From NCBI GenBank assembly GCA_900754175.1, contig CAAEBS010000190.1, forward strand, positions 1 through 26,259: a stretch of DNA of 26,259 nt, in the 5' to 3' direction. The position numbers were made by a program, and so were the translations under genes. The notes below the pieces were generated by a model that was not told the origin of the DNA, ran no database searches, and worked only from the letters and a program-made list of their open reading frames with translations. Origin of the DNA: Clostridia bacterium (lineage in GTDB: Bacteria > Bacillota > Clostridia > Oscillospirales > CAG-272). This document shows positions 6,173-12,700 of the stretch, one piece after another (position 1 is the stretch's first letter; the number at the start of each line of letters is the position of its first letter).

Positions 6173-8050
6173 TTACAGCAACCCTGCGGCAACCGACCGG
6201 TTCCAGTGGTTGAACGAAATGTAAGGAGAAGCACCCTCCGCAATCGGACGGATAGGAAGTACCGGTTGCTCAAGCTCCTCGATCGAAGCGATCTCGCCCG
6301 AAAGATAAGCGTTTATGCGGAGCACGGCAGAGCGCATCCGCTCACACAGACCGCCGATACGCTGTTCCTCAGCGGAAAAGCCGAAGGTCTTGTTTTCCCG
6401 GTACCACTGACGGCGGAATGCCGCAAGGAATTCTCCGGTCTCGCCGATCAGCGACTCCAGCTCCCGTGCAATGGCAGCCAGCGCCTCCCGGTCGTTTTCC
6501 TTGTAGGCACGGCGCAGGCGCAGACCCATGTCGCACTTCCGGGAAAGGAGCGTGCATAGGCTCCCCAGCGTCTCATAGGCATAGCCCAGGGTGGGATGTC
6601 CGGCAAGCTTCATCAGCCGCTCCCCATATTCCCGGTAAGCGCCGGGAGCGGTAGCCGGATCCAGGTGAAGGTCCAGAAAGCCCTCCAGAACGTCGTTGTA
6701 AAGCAGATACTTTCCGGGGTTCCGGGGACTGCTGCACTCCTCCGGACGGCAACCGGGCAACAGATTGGGCAGATCAAATGCGCAAAGGTCGTCAAACCCG
6801 ATGCCGAAGCAGGCACGGGAACGGCTGTCAAGCTCTTCCTCGGTCACTTCGTTTGCCGGGAGATAGCTCCGCTCGGCAAAGAACAGAAGCGTGGGAAGCA
6901 CCGAGAACTGGGAAGCCTCCCCGCCGTCGTCACCCCAGCCGGTCACGATGATGTTGTCCACGTCAAACTCGTCGCATACGTCAAGCTGAAGCTCGGAGGA
7001 AACCAGCGAAAAAGCATTGTGAGACGCAAAGCCAGACCACTTCCACGCCCCGCCCGCAAAGGCAATGGGATTGCGGAACTGCCGGTGGCACTCCAGCATA
7101 TGCGAAACGATATTCCGGTTGCGGGAATAATAATCCCAGTAGATCAGAGTCAGCCCCTCGGGAACCGCATCAATGACCTCCTGCGAAATACTGCCGGAGG
7201 TGACGTAATAGGTGCCGAACGCCATGCGGAAGAACATATCGCTCCAGATCATCGGCGCAAAGCCGTGGTTGCGGCAAAGCTCCACCACACGCCCCAGGTG
7301 CTCGCACATGATCTCCGAGGGCTTGCGGTAACCGTTCTGCTTGAGATACTTGCCGCACCCGATATGGTGCGCCTCGTCCATGCCGATGTTGATACGGCGG
7401 GAGCGGAAACATCTTGCGCACTGGGCAAGCATGGCGTCGATCAGACGATAGGTGCGGTCGTCCCCTACCAGCAGAATATCGTCAATATCGGTGTACGCTT
7501 CAAATCCGGGCCACCGGAGAGCGGTTGCCAGATGCGCCAGCGTCTGGATACAGGGGATCAGCTCAATACCGAAGCCGTAAGCGTAATCGTCCAGCTCTTT
7601 CAGCTCCTCTGCCGAAAAACGCCCCCGCATGTGCCCGAAGTACGGGTATTCCTTTATTTCATAGGTGTCCTCGGTGTAAAGCATCAGCGAATCATAGCCC
7701 ATCAGCGCAAGATAGCGTATCATCTGCTTGGCTGTGGGAATGTTGTACACCGCATTCCGGGACATATCTGCCATGTAGCAAAGCATGGAGGAACGGAAAG
7801 ACTGGCTGACGGGAACCCGGTTCTCCAGAAATCCGGGCAACAGAGAAAGCCCCCTGAAAAGCTCGTGAAGATTGCCGTATGTAAGCAGGATTCTGCCCTC
7901 CTCCTCACGCACCTCAAGACAGTCGGCGGCAACCGCCTCCACAATCACGTCGGCGTCGGAAGCAACAGAAATCCCCATATCGGCGCAAAGCCATGCGGCT
8001 CTCTCGGTAAGCTCGGGCGATAAACCACGCAGTTGAATTTTTCCGGACAT
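6173..8050 (-). CDS. Family GH20 exo-beta-N-acetylhexosaminidase, cytoplasmic (GcnA-like)
   Basis: A 625-residue glycoside hydrolase predicted to remove terminal GlcNAc or GalNAc from glycans or muropeptide fragments by substrate-assisted catalysis. The catalytic pair is Asp225-Glu226 in NIGMDEAHH, followed by IGCGKYL as in the GcnA/Hex1 subgroup of GH20. The barrel runs about 85-400 (YMADMSRNAVYNIPTAKQM, YTEDTYEI, MIWSDMFFR, YWDYYSRN, WGDDGGE) and a long helical C-terminal region follows. There is no signal peptide, so it should act on imported oligosaccharides. The start at 8050 is preferred over one 20 codons upstream because AAGGAG lies 8 nt before it. The phosphohexomutase gene follows after 34 nt. 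Confidence 0.9.
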   Translation of the reverse strand: MSGKIQLRGLSPELTERAAWLCADMGISVASDADVIVEAVAADCLEVREEEGRILLTYGNLHELFRGLSLLPGFLENRVPVSQSFRSSMLCYMADMSRNAVYNIPTAKQMIRYLALMGYDSLMLYTEDTYEIKEYPYFGHMRGRFSAEELKELDDYAYGFGIELIPCIQTLAHLATALRWPGFEAYTDIDDILLVGDDRTYRLIDAMLAQCARCFRSRRINIGMDEAHHIGCGKYLKQNGYRKPSEIMCEHLGRVVELCRNHGFAPMIWSDMFFRMAFGTYYVTSGSISQEVIDAVPEGLTLIYWDYYSRNRNIVSHMLECHRQFRNPIAFAGGAWKWSGFASHNAFSLVSSELQLDVCDEFDVDNIIVTGWGDDGGEASQFSVLPTLLFFAERSYLPANEVTEEELDSRSRACFGIGFDDLCAFDLPNLLPGCRPEECSSPRNPGKYLLYNDVLEGFLDLHLDPATAPGAYREYGERLMKLAGHPTLGYAYETLGSLCTLLSRKCDMGLRLRRAYKENDREALAAIARELESLIGETGEFLAAFRRQWYRENKTFGFSAEEQRIGGLCERMRSAVLRINAYLSGEIASIEELEQPVLPIRPIAEGASPYISFNHWNRSVAAGLL

Positions 8051-8101
8051 AGTCGTTCTCCTTTTTATATACAATTTCCAGATTTTCATAAATTCCGGTT
8101 C

Positions 8102-8121
8102 ATCATACACTTTCGCATGAT
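8102..8121. promoter_or_regulatory. Palindrome over the GH20 transcription start (candidate operator)
   Basis: ATCATAC and GCATGAT (8102-8108, 8115-8121) form an imperfect inverted repeat with one mismatch around a 6-bp centre. It covers the expected start of transcription just downstream of the -10. It could bind a repressor or form a short leader hairpin. No regulator gene is adjacent. Confidence 0.35.
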
Positions 8122-8127
8122 ACTTAC

Positions 8128-8156
8128 ATTATAAAGATCGGGATAAAAAATGTCAA
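8128..8156 (-). promoter_or_regulatory. Consensus sigma-A promoter of the GH20-phosphohexomutase operon
   Basis: Minus-strand perfect TTGACA (8151-8156), 17-bp spacer and perfect TATAAT (8128-8133). It lies about 77 nt before the GH20 start codon. Confidence 0.88.
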
Positions 8157-8267
8157 GGGATGACCGAAAAAAGGTCATTTTGCGTAAAATAACGGACCAA
8201 ATCTGTAAAACTCCCACCGCATGAAATAAGGGTTTTAAAAAAATCCGGAAAAAATTTAAAAAAGACC

Positions 8268-8296
8268 TTGATTTCCGGAAAAAATTATGGTATAAT
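8268..8296 (+). promoter_or_regulatory. Promoter of tRNA-Ser
   Basis: TTGATT (8268-8273), 17-bp spacer and perfect TATAAT (8291-8296). The tRNA begins 10 nt after the -10, so the primary transcript has only a very short 5' leader. Confidence 0.88.
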
Positions 8297-8306
8297 ACCA
8301 AGGTAC

Positions 8307-8398
8307 GGAGAGATGGCTGAGCTGGTCTAAGGCGCACGACTGGAAATCGTGTGAACGCTAATACCGTTCCGTGAGTTCGAATCTCACTCTCTCCGCCA
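8307..8398 (+). tRNA. tRNA-Ser (anticodon GGA)
   Basis: A 92-nt class II tRNA including an encoded CCA. Acceptor strands GGAGAGA (8307-8313) and TCTCTCC (8388-8394) pair perfectly, with a G discriminator as expected for serine. The anticodon loop CTGGAAA gives GGA, reading UCC and UCU. A long variable arm (GAACGCTAATACCGTTC) and a T-arm with GTTCGAATC are present. A promoter and terminator flank it as a single-gene unit. Confidence 0.97.
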
Positions 8399-8403
8399 AA
8401 AAT

Positions 8404-8436
8404 GCCGGGCAGGTTTTTCCCTGTCCGGCTTTTTGT
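8404..8436 (+). terminator. Terminator of tRNA-Ser
   Basis: Stem GCCGGGCAGG/CCTGTCCGGC (8404-8413, 8420-8429, one G-U) with a 6-nt loop, followed by TTTTTGTTTTTG. A diverged copy of this terminator recurs at 10626-10658. Confidence 0.9.
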
Positions 8437-8489
8437 TTTTGTTTATCAGCCCTCGCCAAAGGCTTTTATCCGGCTGGACGGGAGGTATC

Positions 8490-8535
8490 ATCGGTCACGA
8501 TTTTCGGCTTAAGCGTGGATTGTGACCGATTTTTC
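8490..8535 (+). terminator. Long-stem hairpin with T-run between tRNA-Ser and the HD gene
   Basis: ATCGGTCACGAT (8490-8501) pairs with ATTGTGACCGAT (8519-8530) through 12 bp with one G-U around a 17-nt loop, followed by TTTTC. It looks like an intrinsic terminator, yet no gene precedes it apart from the already terminated tRNA. Its right arm overlaps a second inverted repeat (8526-8535 with 8579-8588), so two structures compete. Confidence 0.5.
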
Positions 8536-8576
8536 GATTTTGTCTCCGTTTCCGACGAGATTTTCCCAGAAACAGG

Positions 8577-8605
8577 TTGAAAAATCGGAAGATATCTGTT
8601 ATACT
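8577..8605 (+). promoter_or_regulatory. Promoter of the HD hydrolase/STAS-kinase cassette
   Basis: TTGAAA (8577-8582), 17-bp spacer and TATACT (8600-8605). The -35 is embedded in the right arm of a perfect 10-bp inverted repeat, CCGATTTTTC at 8526-8535 and GAAAAATCGG at 8579-8588, which could be an operator. The leader to the TTG start codon is about 194 nt and holds several short hairpins (for example CGGAG/CTCCG near 8743-8755); no known riboswitch was recognised. Confidence 0.7.
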
Positions 8606-8805
8606 ATATTTATATTTGCGGCGTCAGGGCAGTTGTACCCTCCTGCTCACAAGAAACCCAGAAAGGTTTGTCAGGGTTTGACGGCAAATCTGTCGGTTTT
8701 CGGAAACAAACTGCAGTTATCTCAAAGCCGAATCGTCCCGATCATCGGAGAAGCTCCGGCGGCAGACTAGAATTACGCAACATTTTTTTAAAGGAGAGTG
8801 AGCAT

Positions 8806-9390
8806 TTGGATAAACTATCAGAGGCGATCTGTTTTGCCACGGCGGCATTTGACGGAATGGAGCGAAAGGTTGACAAGCAGCCCGCCATTCTTCATTCGCT
8901 GGAAGCGGCAACTATCACACAAACACTGACCGATGAAAAAGAGGCGGTTATAGCCGCAGTGTTGCACGACACCGTGGAGGACGCCGGCGTCAAGATCGGC
9001 GAAATAATCGAACATTTCGGCAACAGGGTGGCACAGCTTGTGCTGTCCGAAACCGAAAACAAGCGGGTCAGGCAGGATCCTGCCGACACCTGGCGGATAC
9101 GCAAAGAGGAGTCCATCGCAGTTTTAAGGCAAACCGAAGATCTCGGGGTCAAAGCGCTGTATCTGGGAGATAAGCTCTCCAATATCCGTTCGCTTTATCG
9201 CTCCTTTGCAATCTACGGAAACGATCTGTGGGCAAATTTCAACCAGAAGGATCCGGCGGAGCATAAATGGTACTACACGAGCATTCGTGAGGCGCTTTCG
9301 GTATTTTCCGATACGGTCGCATATAATGAATACAGCTATTTTATTGATAAAATATTCGGAGGAGCAGACAATGGTAACGGTAAACAATGA
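8806..9390 (+). CDS. RelA/SpoT-type HD-domain hydrolase (small alarmone hydrolase-like)
   Basis: A 194-residue protein consisting of little more than the HD hydrolase fold of RelA/SpoT enzymes. Metal and catalytic residues are visible: His30 (LHSLEAA), the HD pair His54-Asp55 in HDTVEDAG, and Asp122 in GDKLSNIRSL. In full-length Rel proteins this domain removes pyrophosphate from (p)ppGpp. Here the synthetase, TGS and ACT domains are absent, so it could be a stand-alone alarmone hydrolase of Mesh1/SAH type, although the substrate is unproven. The TTG at 8806 is chosen because AAGGAGAG lies 7 nt upstream and it matches the family's N-terminus. The last 20 nt overlap the downstream STAS-kinase gene, implying tight coupling. 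Confidence 0.85.
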   Translation: MDKLSEAICFATAAFDGMERKVDKQPAILHSLEAATITQTLTDEKEAVIAAVLHDTVEDAGVKIGEIIEHFGNRVAQLVLSETENKRVRQDPADTWRIRKEESIAVLRQTEDLGVKALYLGDKLSNIRSLYRSFAIYGNDLWANFNQKDPAEHKWYYTSIREALSVFSDTVAYNEYSYFIDKIFGGADNGNGKQ

Positions 9391-10543
9391 GAAATCCATA
9401 TCGCATATAATTCTGGACGGTCGGATCGATTCGACAAACGCTTCGCTTGCAGAAAAACAGATTTTTGAAGGCATCAACGCCGGCTCAGAAAAAATTATTA
9501 TTGATGCGGAAAATCTCGAATTCATTTCAAGTGCGGGACTCCGGGTTATCCTGAAGCTGCGGAAGGCTTATAAGGACATCGAGATCGTCGGCGTTTCGCC
9601 CGACGTTTACGACGTCTTTGAAATGACAGGCTTTACCGAAATGATAAACGTGCAGAAGGGCTACCGCAAGCTGTCTGTTGACGGCTGTGAGGTCCTGGGC
9701 GAGGGTTCAAACGGTGTTGTTTACCGCTATGACCCGGAAATTGTTGTGAAGGTTTACCGCAACGCAAACGCCTTAAACGAGATCAAGCGTGAGCGCCAGC
9801 TTGCACGCACCGCTCTCATTCTGGGGATTCCTACCGCCATTCCTTTTGACGTGGTCAAGGTGGGGGATTCATACGGTTCCGTTTTTGAATTGCTGAACGC
9901 AAAATCGTTTTCAAAGCTTATTGCCGCAGAGCCGGAAAACAAGGACAAATACATCACCGAATTTGTCGATCTGCTGAAGCGTATCCATTCTACCGAGGTC
10001 AGCCCGGAGGATATGGAGGACATGAAGGCGGTGGCAATCGGCTGGGCTGAATTTCTGGCGGACTACCTGCCCCGGGAGCAAAGCGACAAGCTGCTTGCCC
10101 TCATTCGTGCCGTTCCCGACCGACACACCATGATTCACGGGGATTACCATACCAACAACGTGGAAATGCAAAACGGCGAGGTCCTGCTGATTGATATGGA
10201 CACCCTTTCCTACGGGCATCCCGTATTTGAGCTTGCGTCTATGTTTTTGGGCTTCGTCGGCTTCGGTGAGCTTAATCCCGCATCCGTCGAGAAATTTATG
10301 AAGCTCCCTTACGAAACCACAAAGTACATATGGCACAAATCGCTTTCTCTTTATCTTGAAACCGATGACGAAGAGCGCATGAACGAGGTTGCGGAAAAAG
10401 CAATGATAGTGGGATATGCTCGGCTGATGCGCCGCACCATCAAGCGTATAGGCTTTGATGATCCCGAGGGAAAAAGGATCATTGACAACTGCAAAAATCA
10501 TTTGTCCGAGCTTCTCGGAAAAGTAGACATGTTGGACTTTTAA
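9371..10543 (+). CDS. STAS domain fused to an APH-like kinase (TIGR02172-type)
   Basis: A 390-residue two-domain protein. Residues 1-95 form a STAS/anti-sigma-antagonist fold with the phospho-acceptor region FISSAGLRVI (Ser53/Ser54), as in SpoIIAA-like proteins. Residues about 102-390 form an aminoglycoside-phosphotransferase-like kinase: glycine loop LGEGSNG (109-115), Lys127 in VVKVYR, catalytic loop MIHGDYHTNN (254-263) and metal-binding IDMD (274-277). The kinase resembles the TIGR02172 group, whose substrates are unknown. The ATG at 9371 has GGAGGAG 5-6 nt upstream and sits inside the end of the HD-hydrolase gene (20-nt overlap). The kinase might act on a small molecule or on its own or a partner STAS domain. 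The base composition looks more AT-rich than neighbouring genes. Confidence 0.85.
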   Translation: MVTVNNEKSISHIILDGRIDSTNASLAEKQIFEGINAGSEKIIIDAENLEFISSAGLRVILKLRKAYKDIEIVGVSPDVYDVFEMTGFTEMINVQKGYRKLSVDGCEVLGEGSNGVVYRYDPEIVVKVYRNANALNEIKRERQLARTALILGIPTAIPFDVVKVGDSYGSVFELLNAKSFSKLIAAEPENKDKYITEFVDLLKRIHSTEVSPEDMEDMKAVAIGWAEFLADYLPREQSDKLLALIRAVPDRHTMIHGDYHTNNVEMQNGEVLLIDMDTLSYGHPVFELASMFLGFVGFGELNPASVEKFMKLPYETTKYIWHKSLSLYLETDDEERMNEVAEKAMIVGYARLMRRTIKRIGFDDPEGKRIIDNCKNHLSELLGKVDMLDF

Positions 10544-10547
10544 ATTG

Positions 10548-10620
10548 CCGGAGCAGAACCGGAAATTCTGTGACTGCGAACGCCAACATACATTCCTTAA
10601 GTTCGGATCTCTCCACGATA
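10548..10620 (+). pseudogene. Decayed 3' part of tRNA-Ser
   Basis: This stretch aligns with the tRNA-Ser at 8307-8398 from the anticodon loop onward. Shared blocks include CCGGAAAT (tRNA CTGGAAAT), GAACGCCAA (GAACGCTAA), ATTCC (GTTCC), AGTTCGGATCTC (AGTTCGAATCTC) and TCC at the end. The acceptor 5' strand and D-arm are missing and several indels prevent folding, so it is a relic. A copy of the tRNA terminator follows at 10626. Confidence 0.7.
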
Positions 10621-10625
10621 AAACC

Positions 10626-10658
10626 GCCGGGCAAAGCAAAAGCTTTGCCCGGCTTTTT
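10626..10658. terminator. Strong terminator after the HD/STAS-kinase cassette
   Basis: A perfect 12-bp stem GCCGGGCAAAGC/GCTTTGCCCGGC (10626-10637, 10642-10653) with an AAAA loop, followed by TTTTTGTTTTT on the plus strand. Outer bases and T-tract match the tRNA-Ser terminator at 8404. On the minus strand it also lies just after the glycosyltransferase stop, with a weaker T-tract. Confidence 0.9.
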
Positions 10659-10663
10659 GTTTT

Positions 10664-12127
10664 TCAATCGGCGATCTTTTCGTATGCCGGTTTTATTTCG
10701 GTTGTCCGGTAGACCCTTTCCATGGTAGCGGCAAATGCTTCGGAGGAATATTTTTCCCGCACAAGTGCGCCTGCATTTGCCGTCAGCTCACCCCGCAGAG
10801 CGTCGTCCGCCAGGATCTTTCCGATCGTCCCTGCCATTTCCTCCGCCGTCGCACAGGCATAACCGGTTTTTCCGTTTATAACCACGCCCTCAAGGCACGG
10901 ATCGGCTTTGCAAACGACCGGGATTCCCGCCGACATCGCCTCGATAAAGGTCAACCCCTGCGTTTCGCTTCCCGAAGCGTTGACAAACACGTCTCCTATC
11001 CGGTAATACCTGGACACTCCGCTATGCGGCACCATTCCGGCAAACCGGATCCTGTCGGCAAGTCCCGACTGCTCCGCCTGCTTTTCAAGCTCCTGCCGGT
11101 AAGGTCCGTCCCCCACAAGGACGAGCACCGCTTCCGCAAGTCCGGGCGCCGAAAGCAATCCGAACAGCGAGGAAATATTCTTTTCCTCCGCTAGCCTGCC
11201 GAGGTACAGCAGAACCTTTGCGTCCTCGGGAATTCCCAGCTCCCGGCGCAGTTGCCGCCTGTCCCCGGCGTCGGCGCTCTGCGTGTCGGGCGACAGCTCC
11301 AGTCCGGTCGGGACCACGTACACGGGGGTGCTTGTCCCATACGACGTCAACAGCCGACGGACCTTTTCGGTCGGTGCGATCACGGCGTCGGTCCGGTCTG
11401 TGACGTGGCGGGTAAACCATGCAGCAACCGACCTGCCAATGCGCACGTTGAGTGAAAAATAGTGGGTATAATCCTCATAAACCGTATGGTAGGTGTGGAT
11501 CAGCGGTACGTGGCACTTCCGGGCAACCGTTGCGACGATCCGGAAGGTATTGAATTCGCACTGGCTATGTACCGCATCCGGGTGCCATTCGACAAGCTCC
11601 CGGATGATGCCGGCGGGGCAGACTCCCCGCACCCGCAAGCCCGGGTACACCATTCCGGCGGTGTGTGAGCCGATGTAGATCACGTTGCCCTCGGTCCGGC
11701 TGTGCGCCGATTCGGACAGGGTAAGGATCCGGACCTCATGCCCCCGCTTTTCCAGCCCGTACAGGACCGCCGCCTTGTACATCCACTCCATAACCGTGAT
11801 CCAGTAGCATACGCCGAGCAGGAAGAAAAGCAGAGCAACCGCCGCAAAAGCGACTTTTACACCGGTACCGACCGGCGTGAGCTGACGCAGAGCCGATTTT
11901 ATTCTGTGCTCCTTATCGTCACGATGCCCGGGGTTTTCTTTCGGCGACACCTGCTCTTCCTGCTTTTCAAAGGAATCCTCCATTGTTTTCAGCTCCAAGA
12001 TCTGCTTACGCAGAGCAACCGGAATCAGCTCTGCCGTACCTGCCAGCAGGATAACGGCGGCGAGCACAAGCGCCAGAAAGCGCTTGGCATAATTGCGGCT
12101 TACAAGCTTTTCGGAAAATCGTTTCAT
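10664..12127 (-). CDS. Membrane-anchored GT4 glycosyltransferase, apparent N-terminal chimera
   Basis: A 487-residue protein. The C-terminal two thirds are a family-4 glycosyltransferase: HTYHTVYEDYTHY (212-223) as in glycolipid-forming diacylglycerol glucosyltransferases, GRLAEEKN (310-317), and the EX7E nucleotide-sugar motif Glu388...Glu396 in SETQGLTFIEAMSAGIPVV. The usual start of the fold (first beta strand and glycine-rich loop, commonly MRIGLFTDTYxPxxNGV) is absent. Instead there are two transmembrane helices (about 17-38 and 90-112) around a charged loop, and the GT sequence resumes at LEKRGHEVRILTLS (125-138). The ATG at 12127 is preferred because GGGAGG lies 7 nt upstream. A TATACT -10 (12182-12187) has no good -35. 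Retained activity is uncertain. Confidence 0.8.
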   Translation of the reverse strand: MKRFSEKLVSRNYAKRFLALVLAAVILLAGTAELIPVALRKQILELKTMEDSFEKQEEQVSPKENPGHRDDKEHRIKSALRQLTPVGTGVKVAFAAVALLFFLLGVCYWITVMEWMYKAAVLYGLEKRGHEVRILTLSESAHSRTEGNVIYIGSHTAGMVYPGLRVRGVCPAGIIRELVEWHPDAVHSQCEFNTFRIVATVARKCHVPLIHTYHTVYEDYTHYFSLNVRIGRSVAAWFTRHVTDRTDAVIAPTEKVRRLLTSYGTSTPVYVVPTGLELSPDTQSADAGDRRQLRRELGIPEDAKVLLYLGRLAEEKNISSLFGLLSAPGLAEAVLVLVGDGPYRQELEKQAEQSGLADRIRFAGMVPHSGVSRYYRIGDVFVNASGSETQGLTFIEAMSAGIPVVCKADPCLEGVVINGKTGYACATAEEMAGTIGKILADDALRGELTANAGALVREKYSSEAFAATMERVYRTTEIKPAYEKIAD

Positions 12128-12285
12128 GATCTGTTCCTCCCGATCCATAAATTTCTGTCCGTCTCCCGGACTTCTGTATTCAGTATACACGAGCGGATTA
12201 AACAAAAAATACGACAAAATTAAACAGAAGTTAAAATCCGAAAAATAAAAAACCACATCTTAACAAGTAAGCCCAAAAGCAAACG

Positions 12286-12418
12286 AAAGCCTTCTCCTGT
12301 GGGAGAAGGTGGCAGCCGCAGGCTGACGGATGAGGTGTCGGTATAAAGTAAGTCTATCCCGGGAACTCCTCATCCACCACTGCCGTGGTCCCCTTCTCCC
12401 GCAGGAGAAGGCTTTTTT
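12286..12418. repeat. Palindromic MITE/REP-like repeat element
   Basis: About 133 bp whose ends are long imperfect inverted repeats: AAAGCCTTCTCC at the left and GGAGAAGGCTTT at the right. Each end is itself a hairpin (CCTTCTCC-TGTG-GGAGAAGG and CCTTCTCC-CGCA-GGAGAAGG). Inside are AGCC-GCA-GGCT and complementary GATGAGG/CTCATCC segments. No coding capacity. It resembles interspersed palindromes seen in multicopy form in Firmicutes; copy number here needs the whole genome. Confidence 0.7.
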
Positions 12419-12433
12419 ATTAGCTTCAAGCTA

Positions 12434-12458
12434 AAAAATAACGCCGGTAATCCGGCGT
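12434..12458 (-). terminator. Candidate minus-strand terminator downstream of mscL
   Basis: A perfect 7-bp stem ACGCCGG/CCGGCGT (12441-12447, 12452-12458), loop TAAT. On the minus strand it is followed by TATTTTTT. It is the first hairpin with a good T-run about 245 nt past the mscL stop. Confidence 0.6.
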
Positions 12459-12489
12459 AAACCTAAACTTCGGGCGAACATTTCCGCTT

Positions 12490-12560
12490 TTGTGTCATCC
12501 TGAGCGGAGGGCGAAGCCCGGAGTCGAACCCGCAGGGCGACCGCAGGTCGGGATCTACTA
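12490..12560. repeat. Intergenic repeat with small hairpins (GTCATCCTGAG type)
   Basis: A GC-rich non-coding stretch starting TGTGTCATCCTGAGCGGAG and holding the tight hairpins GGGC-GAA-GCCC (12509-12519) and CGACC-GCA-GGTCG (12538-12550). The opening matches a motif commonly dispersed in bacterial intergenic regions. Only one copy is present in this window. The bases 12561-12630 after it show nothing I can assign. Confidence 0.5.
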
Positions 12561-12630
12561 TGGGCGAGCGCACAAACCCCTGCACCATACCCCCGCAACG
12601 GTAAACCAATCCGGCAACATTTAACCCTAT

Positions 12631-12694
12631 CCCTTGCCCAAAAGTCTTTTGAAAGGGGTACGGGGGAAACTTTTCTCCAGAAAAGTTTCCCCCG
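12631..12694. repeat. CCCTTG...GGGGGAAA hairpin repeat, copy 1
   Basis: Contains a perfect 14-bp stem GGGGGAAACTTTTC/GAAAAGTTTCCCCC (12662-12675, 12680-12693) with a 4-nt loop, preceded by CCCTTGCCCAAAAGTCTTTTG. It abuts the mscL stop. The same arrangement recurs at 19835-19894 at the end of scpB. Without a T-run it is a poor intrinsic terminator but may protect mRNA 3' ends. Confidence 0.75.
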
Positions 12695-12700
12695 ACTCCC

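Noticed and set aside
4741..6213. 490-codon plus-strand reading frame
   Set aside because: Antisense to the phosphohexomutase, which has all catalytic motifs; His/Arg/Gln-rich composition typical of a shadow frame.
6596..8023. 475-codon plus-strand reading frame
   Set aside because: Antisense to the GH20 enzyme with its DE catalytic pair; no domain of its own.
8160..8181. Hairpin ATGACC/GGTCAT followed by TTTT
   Set aside because: Only 6 bp and located just upstream of the GH20 -35 with no gene to terminate; probably chance, or part of an unseen operator.
12509..12535. T-arm-like GGAGTCGAACCCGC resembling the 3' end of a tRNA
   Set aside because: No acceptor, anticodon or D-arm can be formed around it; it belongs to an intergenic repeat.
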